From positions 1 through 64,000 of the forward strand of contig JBQNAL010000008.1 in NCBI GenBank assembly GCA_052170475.1: DNA of 64,000 bases, in the 5' to 3' direction. This stretch comes from CAJPQU01 sp052170475 (GTDB lineage Bacteria > Bacillota > Negativicutes > Selenomonadales > Selenomonadaceae). Positions 58,513-64,000 of the stretch are shown one piece after another. How positions within the stretch are numbered: the stretch's first letter is position 1; each line of letters opens with the position of its first letter. Below the pieces are notes generated by a model. That model worked only from the letters and a program-made list of their open reading frames with translations. It had not been told where the DNA came from and ran no database searches. The translations under genes and the position numbers were made by a program.

Positions 58513-58544
58513 AAAGCCCCGAAGCAAACGCTTCGGGGCTTTTT
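58513..58544 (+). terminator. Terminator after tRNA-Glu
   Basis: A 13-bp stem AAAGCCCCGAAGC / GCTTCGGGGCTTT (58513-58525 with 58530-58542, loop AAAC) running into TTTTT on the plus strand. It may also stop the convergent minus-strand LPS transcript. Confidence 0.9.
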
Positions 58545-58594
58545 ATCGTATTGAAACGACCGTACGGAGCGCTGGGCAGGGATACCCGTCGCCT

Positions 58595-59632
58595 TTACCG
58601 CTGCCCTTCCCTCCGCCGCCAAATCGCTTCGATCTTTTCTTCCACTTCCGGGGGATGGATGGCGGCGAGGCAGTCGATCCCTTTGGGACAGGCGCGTTGC
58701 CAGCAGTAGCGGCAGGGGCGGTTCACTTCGATGGCATTTTCGATTTGCCCGTAGGGGCCGTTGCGATTGGCGTCGGTGGGTCCCATGAGCATGACCGTGG
58801 GGACGCCGAGGCCTGCCGCCAAATGCACGGGGCCGGTATCGCCGCCAACCATGACACACGCGCCCGAGATGACCGCGGCCAGCTGCTTCAAGGTGGTCTG
58901 CCCCACCAAATTCACCGGCGGCACCAACGCCAACCGAATGATGTCGGCGACTAAATGTTCCTCCAAGGGCCCTCCCCCCACAAAGACGGGGAGAACGCGA
59001 CGCTCAAAGAGCCAGTCCGCAAGCGCCGCATAGTCCCGAGGCGACCAGCGCTTGTTCGGCCAATTCGCACCCACGGCCAGTACCGCATAGGGACGCCCCT
59101 CCGGCACGCCCGCCAAAAGAAGCCGCTGGCGTGCCGCCGCAGCGTCGCCATCGCTGATCGCGACGGGAAAGACTACCCGCTCCACGCGGCAGCCGATGGC
59201 GCGCGCGACATCGAGATAGCGCTCCACGATGTGGCCTTCGGCGTGTTCGCCGCGCACAGGCGTCGAGATCCAGCGGCTCCCCTCCCGCATGTCAACGGTG
59301 CCATAGCGGCGGGGCGCACCCGAAAAGTACGCCAGCGCCGCCGATTTCCCTAATCCTTGCAGGTCGAGGGCGATGTCAAACCGACCGGCCTTGAGCTTTT
59401 TCCGGAGCGGCCAAAAATTTTCCCAAAAGCCCCCGAGGGAAGCCTTAAACTTCTTTTTCTCAAAGACGATGATGTCGTCAAGATAGGGATTGCCCTCCAA
59501 GAGTTCCCGCGCCGGAGGCTCCACCGCCCACGTCACGTGCGCCTCGGGATACGTTTCTTTGATGGCGTAGGAGACCGGCAGCGCGTGAATGACGTCGCCG
59601 ATGGCGCTGAGCTTGATGATCAGGATATGCAT
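58595..59632 (-). CDS. GT9 heptosyltransferase, third (WaaC/WaaF type)
   Basis: A 345-residue enzyme of the ADP-heptose:LPS heptosyltransferase family: I-I-K-L-S-A-I-G-D-V-I-H-A-L-P at the start, L-D-L-Q-G-L-G-K-S, V-G-A-N-W-P-N-K-R-W-S near 195 and G-G-D-T-G-P-V-H-L-A near 265. These match WaaC-like heptosyltransferase I better than the other two GT9 proteins here. ATG 59632 follows AAAGGAG; the long upstream extension of the frame to 59908 is the shadow of rfaE2. Confidence 0.9.
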   Translation of the reverse strand: MHILIIKLSAIGDVIHALPVSYAIKETYPEAHVTWAVEPPARELLEGNPYLDDIIVFEKKKFKASLGGFWENFWPLRKKLKAGRFDIALDLQGLGKSAALAYFSGAPRRYGTVDMREGSRWISTPVRGEHAEGHIVERYLDVARAIGCRVERVVFPVAISDGDAAAARQRLLLAGVPEGRPYAVLAVGANWPNKRWSPRDYAALADWLFERRVLPVFVGGGPLEEHLVADIIRLALVPPVNLVGQTTLKQLAAVISGACVMVGGDTGPVHLAAGLGVPTVMLMGPTDANRNGPYGQIENAIEVNRPCRYCWQRACPKGIDCLAAIHPPEVEEKIEAIWRRREGQR

Positions 59633-59711
59633 GGCCGCTCCTTTCCCCACACCAAAATCGCCGTGAAGAGCCACCCGGCGCATTTTTCTTCTCTGCGGAC
59701 GTATCGAGCCG

Positions 59712-60182
59712 TCAGCGCGCGGTTTTCCGCAATTTTTCAATGACCCGCGTCGTGGAGCGCTCCGGCACCAAATCGACGAGTTCCACCCGCCCGCCGTAGC
59801 CCGCGACGATCTTCGCCTCGGGCAGCGTGTCGAGGGTGTAGTCGCCCCCCTTGACGTATACGTCGGGGCGCACGATCTCAATGAGCGCCTCCGCCGTCGG
59901 CTCGTCAAAGATCGTCACATAGTCCACGGCGCGAAGGGCGCCTATCACCTCGGCGCGATCCGCTTCCCCGTTCACGGGGCGCCCCTCACCCTTTAAGCGG
60001 CGCACGGAAGCGTCGCTGTTGAGTCCCACCACGAGGCAGTCCCCGAAGGATCGCGCCGTCCCCAAATAGCGGACATGCCCGGCGTGGAGAAGATCAAAAC
60101 AGCCGTTGGTAAAGACGACGCGCTGCCCGCTCTCGTGCAGCATGGCCGAGAAGGCGGCCAAGTGCGCCCGGCTAATTCGCAT
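59712..60182 (-). CDS. rfaE2: Heptose 1-phosphate adenylyltransferase (HldE C-domain type)
   Basis: A 156-residue stand-alone nucleotidyltransferase that makes ADP-D,D-heptose. The nucleotidyltransferase motif F-T-N-G-C-F-D-L-L-H33-A-G-H36 and the later D-V-Y-V-K-G-G-D-Y and E-R-S-T-T-R-V-I are present. In enterobacteria this is fused to the kinase as HldE; here it overlaps the second kinase gene by 11 nt and is separate. Confidence 0.92.
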   Translation of the reverse strand: MRISRAHLAAFSAMLHESGQRVVFTNGCFDLLHAGHVRYLGTARSFGDCLVVGLNSDASVRRLKGEGRPVNGEADRAEVIGALRAVDYVTIFDEPTAEALIEIVRPDVYVKGGDYTLDTLPEAKIVAGYGGRVELVDLVPERSTTRVIEKLRKTAR

Positions 60183-61182
60183 CGGTCATCCCCTCCTGCT
60201 TTTCCAAGGCGGCGCAAAGCTCCGCCGCGCTGACGGTGGCCGTCCCCAATTTCCGCACGGCAATGCCGGCCGCCACGTTGGCGATCCGCGCCGCGTCCAC
60301 CGGAGCGGCGCCGGCGGCCAAGGCCAGCATGAAGGCCGCCACCGACGTGTCCCCCGCGCCGGAGACGTCGTAAACCTCGCTCTTATCCGGCACCGGGATG
60401 TCCGTGACGGCGCCCTCCGCCTCAAAGAGGGTCATGCCCTTCGCGCCCCGCGTCACCAAGACGCCCTTTGCGCCCAAGCGATCCAATAGCTCACGCCCCG
60501 CCAAGCGGATCTCCGCCTCCGTCGAAAGGCTGCGCCCCACGGCGGCCGCCAGCTCCGCGTCGTTCTGCTTGACGTAATCGACGCCGGTAAACGCCCGAAT
60601 TGCGTACCGAGAATCCACCATCGTGGTGACAGCGGCGCGCTGACACGCCTCGATCACACGGCGACGCACCCCGTCCGAGAATACCCCGCCGCCATAATCG
60701 CTGAGAATGAGTCCGTCGATGTGGGGGAGCGCCGCTTCCACTGCGGTTTCTAGCGCCGCTTCCGTCTCGGGCGCGAGGGGCGCACGGCTCTCGCGATCCA
60801 CGCGCACGATCTGCTGGCTCACCGTCTCACGCCCGCCCGCCACGATCCGCGTCTTGGCGGTAGTGGGGCGGCCACGCTCCGTGAAGAGTCCCTCGACCGC
60901 CGCGCCGTTCTCCCGCAGGATGGCCTTTAAGCCCGCACCGCCCGCATCGTCCCCCACGAGACCGACGGCGATGGGGGCGCCGCCCAAAGTGGCCGCATTG
61001 TTCACCACATTGGCCGCACCTCCGGCCACCACGCGCTCCTTCTCATATTCCAGCACCAAGACCGGCGCTTCCCTTGAAACGCGGGCAATGCGTCCCTCTA
61101 AATAAATGTCGGCGATCATGTCGCCAATCACCAAGAGGCGTTTTCCCGCCATCCCCTCTGCCCATGACGTCAATTCCTTCAT
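60172..61182 (-). CDS. rfaE1: Heptose 7-phosphate kinase, second copy
   Basis: A 336-residue PfkB-family kinase: I-G-D-M-I-A-D-I-Y-L-E-G, R-V-S-R-E-A-P-V-L-V, A-G-G-A-A-N-V-V-N-N and catalytic G-A-G-D-T near residue 275. It is translationally coupled to rfaE2, so it is the likely main kinase for ADP-heptose synthesis. It is clearly diverged from the copy at 52845-53834 (S-P-E-A-P-V-P-V there, S-R-E-A-P-V-L-V here), so the pair are old paralogues and perhaps differ in substrate. Confidence 0.88.
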   Translation of the reverse strand: MKELTSWAEGMAGKRLLVIGDMIADIYLEGRIARVSREAPVLVLEYEKERVVAGGAANVVNNAATLGGAPIAVGLVGDDAGGAGLKAILRENGAAVEGLFTERGRPTTAKTRIVAGGRETVSQQIVRVDRESRAPLAPETEAALETAVEAALPHIDGLILSDYGGGVFSDGVRRRVIEACQRAAVTTMVDSRYAIRAFTGVDYVKQNDAELAAAVGRSLSTEAEIRLAGRELLDRLGAKGVLVTRGAKGMTLFEAEGAVTDIPVPDKSEVYDVSGAGDTSVAAFMLALAAGAAPVDAARIANVAAGIAVRKLGTATVSAAELCAALEKQEGMTDAN

Positions 61183-61195
61183 CTTTGTGCCTTCC

Positions 61196-62737
61196 TTACC
61201 ACGGTGTAAACTGCATTGTCACATGCCAAGTGCTGCGCTTCGCCCGATAGCGCAGGATGAGCTGAGCGCAGTGCATATCGTGGAACCAATAATAGTCCAC
61301 GTCCTCCCGCCGCCGCGTCTCCACATCAAAGGACTGCCCCATCACAAAGCGATCCCGATCGGATAACGCCCAGCTCACACCGAAGCTCAATTTTCTGGAA
61401 TAGGCATCCAAGTTATAGGCAAAGAGCGAATTGTTGATATTGGCTGAAGAATAGGAATACCGTACATAAGCGGTAACATCTCTGCCAAAGTCCTTCATGA
61501 GCGTCGCGCTGTAATCAAAGCCTTTCACCGTGGAATTGTCGTAGCTCTCCTTCGTCACGGCGTAGCCGAAGCTGGTGAGGATCCGCGCCGTCCGACCCAA
61601 AGGAAGTGGATTCGGCGTCACCGTCACCCCGTAATAACGGTGTGTACTCGTATAACGATCTTTCCAGCGACCAATTTCATACTTCAGTGTGTACGAGGCA
61701 GGAAGATCCCCTAACGCATGACTGTACTGATAGATGAGGGTCGGCGCCTTTTTGATCCAGTGGTTATCGGTATCGTGGAACTGTCCGTATTGTAAGGAAA
61801 TGGAATTGCCTCCGTTCCCCCAGTCCACGCCGACCATATTTCTGGCCTTCGCCCGACTATAATAGCGAACATTCGCGTAAGCATTGATGTGCGGCGTAAT
61901 CTGCCAATCAAACTTCTGCCCGATCCATGCACCGTTATCACTGTCATAGCCCACTCTTGGAAGATCCAGTCCCTTTTCCGGCTTGCTGAGATCCTGCCGA
62001 TAGAGAGAGCGCGTATAGATGACCTTATCCTTCAGCCAGTATTTCACCTCATGGATGAGCATTTCTTTTCCCGGATAGATCTCGATGAGATCCCCGCTCA
62101 GGCGGTAATCCGGTGTCTTTGCGCCACATTTCGTCTGAGAACCGTCGTAGATGAGGATCTTATCGGGGTACATCTCGATGCGTCGACCCGTGATGTAATA
62201 CTGCCCGTATTTCCCTTTGACCTCCTCCATGCGCCCCGTCTGTTTCCCGTAATGATAAACGGCACGGTAGCCCTCCATATCCGCCTGCGCCGCTCCCGGT
62301 GTCATCTGCACCAAATGCGCCCGCCCGTCTACCTTGACGACCTGCTCCTTGAGATTGCCCCGAGCCTCCTCGGACAGAAAGCGGCGGGCGTCGATCTCGG
62401 TGATGCGGACGTTCCCCTTGGCGTAGACTTCCCCCGTCGCCTCGTCATAGAACATATCGTCCCCTTCGAGAGCGATGGGAAGCCGCGCCGGATCGATGGG
62501 GGTTCTAAGGTGCGCGTTCATCTCCGCCACATCTTTTCGCAGTTCTTGCTGTGCCTCCGTCAAGGAATTCTCCCTGGCATGGCGCCGAGCATTTTCAATG
62601 TAATCTAAAATTTCCGTATCCGTATTGAGATCGTCGGAGTAATAATATGCCTCCGCCGCGCCTCCACCGCCGAACGCGATGGCTGCAGCCACGGACAGCG
62701 CCAGATAAATCCGAACGGCTCCTCTTGCCTTCTCCAT
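61196..62737 (-). CDS. lptD: LptD-like LPS assembly protein
   Basis: A 513-residue outer-membrane protein: signal peptide (to G-G-A-A-E-A), helical segment, an OstA/LptA-type jellyroll (about residues 85-235, with Y-A-K-G-N-V-R-I-T-E and Y-I-T-G-R-R-I-E-M-Y-P-D-K) and a C-terminal beta-barrel with many aromatic strands ending F-T-P-W. It is shorter than proteobacterial LptD (about 780), which is usual for compact Negativicutes-type versions (recalled, not searched). It lies 13 nt upstream of the heptose kinase gene, linking LPS export and synthesis. The first 50 residues after the signal carry charged helical sequence. Confidence 0.8.
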   Translation of the reverse strand: MEKARGAVRIYLALSVAAAIAFGGGGAAEAYYYSDDLNTDTEILDYIENARRHARENSLTEAQQELRKDVAEMNAHLRTPIDPARLPIALEGDDMFYDEATGEVYAKGNVRITEIDARRFLSEEARGNLKEQVVKVDGRAHLVQMTPGAAQADMEGYRAVYHYGKQTGRMEEVKGKYGQYYITGRRIEMYPDKILIYDGSQTKCGAKTPDYRLSGDLIEIYPGKEMLIHEVKYWLKDKVIYTRSLYRQDLSKPEKGLDLPRVGYDSDNGAWIGQKFDWQITPHINAYANVRYYSRAKARNMVGVDWGNGGNSISLQYGQFHDTDNHWIKKAPTLIYQYSHALGDLPASYTLKYEIGRWKDRYTSTHRYYGVTVTPNPLPLGRTARILTSFGYAVTKESYDNSTVKGFDYSATLMKDFGRDVTAYVRYSYSSANINNSLFAYNLDAYSRKLSFGVSWALSDRDRFVMGQSFDVETRRREDVDYYWFHDMHCAQLILRYRAKRSTWHVTMQFTPW

Positions 62738-62828
62738 GCTGTCTCTTCCCCTATCTTTCCTGTGCGCCGCCCATCGGCGCGCCTATGATCTGCCCTACAA
62801 GAGACACGCCCCTTCCCTGCGTAAGCAA

Positions 62829-62854
62829 GGAAAAGGGAGCGCTGCTGCGCCCCC
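62829..62854 (-). terminator. Terminator after the unknown secreted protein gene
   Basis: An 8-bp stem GGGGGCGC / GCGCTCCC with one G-U (62854-62847 with 62842-62835, loop AGCA), followed on the minus strand by TTTTCCTT. It separates this gene from lptD. Confidence 0.65.
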
Positions 62855-62865
62855 TCCGTTCCATG

Positions 62866-63792
62866 TCAGCGGCTGCCATCAAGCGCCGTGGACAGTCCGT
62901 AGAGCGAAGTCTCGTTCTTCGTCTGAATGTAAAGCTCCGTCCCGACGGGGAGATTGATGTTCTTCCCCTTGATGAAGACGCCGCCGATGATCCCGATGGG
63001 GCCTAAGAGCGCCATCCCCGCGAGGCTCGCCCCCGCCGCCATGGCCATGGACTCCATCTTTTCCTTGGATTCCTCGCCCAAGAGCATTTCCACCTCTGTC
63101 CCGTCGATGGCGCGCAGCGCCTGAAAATCAATGACGATCTCCGCATCCCGGCCAAAATTTCTCGCTTGCTGCACCTTCTTCACCGTCCCGTAGCCCGGCG
63201 CGCCCTTGGCAAAAAGGAGCCGTCCCCCCTCAATGACGTCCTCCGCCGCCTGGAACTCGATGCGATCCCCGACTTTTAGATCCTTCGCGTTGAGGGGCGT
63301 CACCGTCAGCACTTTGATCAAGGTGTTCGCCGGTACCATCCCCGCCGACAGCGGAATCTCATGTGAGCCAAAGGCCATCGAAGCCAAGGCGTCGATGCGC
63401 TGGCGATAGGAGCCTTCCGAAGGACGCCCCTGCAAGGTGATCTCCATGTCGCCCACGCGCTTTTGAATCGACTCCATACTGACTTCTTGAGTGATCGCCC
63501 ACTCCACCGCATTCATCTGCGTGACGAGGGAGGGGGTAGCGCCATTTTCCAGCAGGATCGCATAGAGCGCGTCGGTGCGCTCCACCACGCTTTTCTGCGG
63601 ACTCGCCTGCGCGAAGTCTTTCTCCAAATGCACCAAACGGTCGAGGAGCGCCCCCGTCTGCGGCTGTCCATAGGCGGCTCGCTCCGTCGCCTCCAGCTTC
63701 TCCTGCATGGTCGTTGGCGAAGCCGCCGCCGCCAATCCCGCACTCTCGATCAAAAGCAGCGCCGCCAAGAGCAGGCTGAACAATTTTTTCAT
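62866..63792 (-). CDS. Secreted protein of unknown function with glycine-zipper segment
   Basis: A 308-residue exported protein: signal peptide to about residue 24 (G-L-A-A-A-A-S). The first half has repeated units such as L-E-A-T-E-R-A-A-Y-G-x-x-x-x-G-x-L-x-x-R-x-x-x-L-E, and again around M-E-I-T-L-x-G-x-P-S-E-G-S-Y-R-x-R-I-D-A-L. The middle (D-L-K-V-G-D-R-I-E-F and following) looks like a small beta domain. A glycine/alanine-rich hydrophobic stretch (G-A-S-L-A-G-M-A-L-L-G-P-I-G-I-I-G-G) near residue 260 may insert in a membrane. ATG 63792 has AGGAGG 9 nt upstream. No family named. Confidence 0.7.
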   Translation of the reverse strand: MKKLFSLLLAALLLIESAGLAAAASPTTMQEKLEATERAAYGQPQTGALLDRLVHLEKDFAQASPQKSVVERTDALYAILLENGATPSLVTQMNAVEWAITQEVSMESIQKRVGDMEITLQGRPSEGSYRQRIDALASMAFGSHEIPLSAGMVPANTLIKVLTVTPLNAKDLKVGDRIEFQAAEDVIEGGRLLFAKGAPGYGTVKKVQQARNFGRDAEIVIDFQALRAIDGTEVEMLLGEESKEKMESMAMAAGASLAGMALLGPIGIIGGVFIKGKNINLPVGTELYIQTKNETSLYGLSTALDGSR

Positions 63793-63879
63793 CTCATGAT
63801 GCCTCCTTTTCATTTCATTCCATCCAGATACATTCGTCACCATGAGGAAAATTCCTGCCTGCCGCCTCGCTTTTCCCCC

Positions 63880-63908
63880 TTGACAGCGGCAGAAAAAGCG
63901 ATTATCAT
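63880..63908 (+). promoter_or_regulatory. Strong plus-strand promoter at the right edge
   Basis: Consensus TTGACA (63880-63885), 17-nt spacer, TATCAT (63903-63908). Start near 63915. It is divergent from the secreted-protein gene. Confidence 0.65.
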
Positions 63909-63914
63909 GGCAAA

Positions 63915-63981
63915 AGGCTGAAAAGCCTGCGCAAAAGCACTTATTTTTTCGTTGTACCGGGCGTTTGCCCGGTATTTTTTT
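63915..63981 (+). ncRNA. Putative short transcript ending at a strong terminator
   Basis: About 67 nt between the predicted start and the end of a U-tract. It holds a small GGCT-GAAA-AGCC hairpin, an A/U-rich middle and the terminator hairpin. It has no open frame with a ribosome site. It could be a small RNA or an attenuated leader of a gene beyond the window. No known riboswitch class recognised. Confidence 0.4.
63956..63981 (+). terminator. Terminator at the right edge
   Basis: ACCGGGC / GCCCGGT (63956-63962 with 63967-63973, loop GTTT) followed by ATTTTTTT on the plus strand. Confidence 0.85.
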
Positions 63982-64000
63982 GCCCCAAAATAAAAAAATA

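Noticed and set aside
59633..59908. N-terminal extension of the third heptosyltransferase
   Set aside because: The added sequence is arginine/serine-rich antisense-type residue content overlapping rfaE2; a strong ribosome site precedes ATG 59632.
1..64000. CRISPR arrays, insertion sequences, rRNA genes and an integrated phage
   Set aside because: No direct-repeat/spacer pattern, transposase, rRNA sequence or phage structural gene was seen; the only phage-like genes are the three lysis genes.

Overview
The window comes from a GC-rich anaerobe with a Gram-negative-type envelope, most likely a diderm Firmicute of the class Negativicutes (inference). It encodes LPS heptose synthesis, an LptD-like protein, a Skp/OmpH chaperone, a TonB-dependent receptor and two autotransporters. 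Regulation looks Firmicute-like: strong GGAGG ribosome binding sites, extended -10 promoters and U-tract terminators. No rRNA, CRISPR array or insertion sequence was seen. The only tRNA found is a tRNA-Glu just downstream of gltX.

Layout. 0-7.5 kb: housekeeping and accessory genes (ketopantoate reductase, DUF2752 protein, L-asparaginase, a two-component system, a LysR regulator with a FlK-type thioesterase, pyridoxamine kinase). 7.6-12.4 kb: a MarR-controlled RND efflux operon. 12.5-14.3 kb: nrfHA for respiratory nitrite ammonification. 14.5-15.4 kb: an A+T-richer two-gene insert (small ORF plus a DUF6414-like protein). 15.5-20.7 kb: a Crp/Fnr regulator and ccmABCEF for cytochrome c maturation, with a CcmE of the CXXXY type and no ccmG/H/I. 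The nrf and crp-ccm promoters share one architecture, a GTTGC-N4-GCAAC palindrome centred at -41.5 and an extended -10. This suggests that one regulator switches on both the cytochrome and its assembly machinery.

20.8-44.6 kb: a five-gene outer-membrane locus read leftwards from a cobalamin riboswitch: TonB-dependent receptor, a 4380-residue autotransporter whose N-terminus looks like a beta-propeller, a YbjN-like protein, a Skp-like chaperone and a second 2130-residue autotransporter built from the same passenger module. This is the best candidate for an undescribed system: a B12-regulated surface apparatus that may capture corrinoids by a propeller carried on an autotransporter instead of a BtuG-type lipoprotein. 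44.7-46.1 kb: a decayed VOC-family gene tail and a three-gene phage-type lysis cassette (coiled-coil membrane protein, holin-like protein, amidase) with no other phage genes.

46.1-56.8 kb: a ten-gene LPS core/heptose cluster. 56.9-58.5 kb: gltX and tRNA-Glu(CTC) on the + strand. 58.6-63.8 kb: a second LPS group (heptosyltransferase, heptose adenylyltransferase, a second heptose kinase, LptD-like protein) and an unknown secreted protein. At the right end a strong + strand promoter and a terminator bracket a roughly 67-nt transcript.
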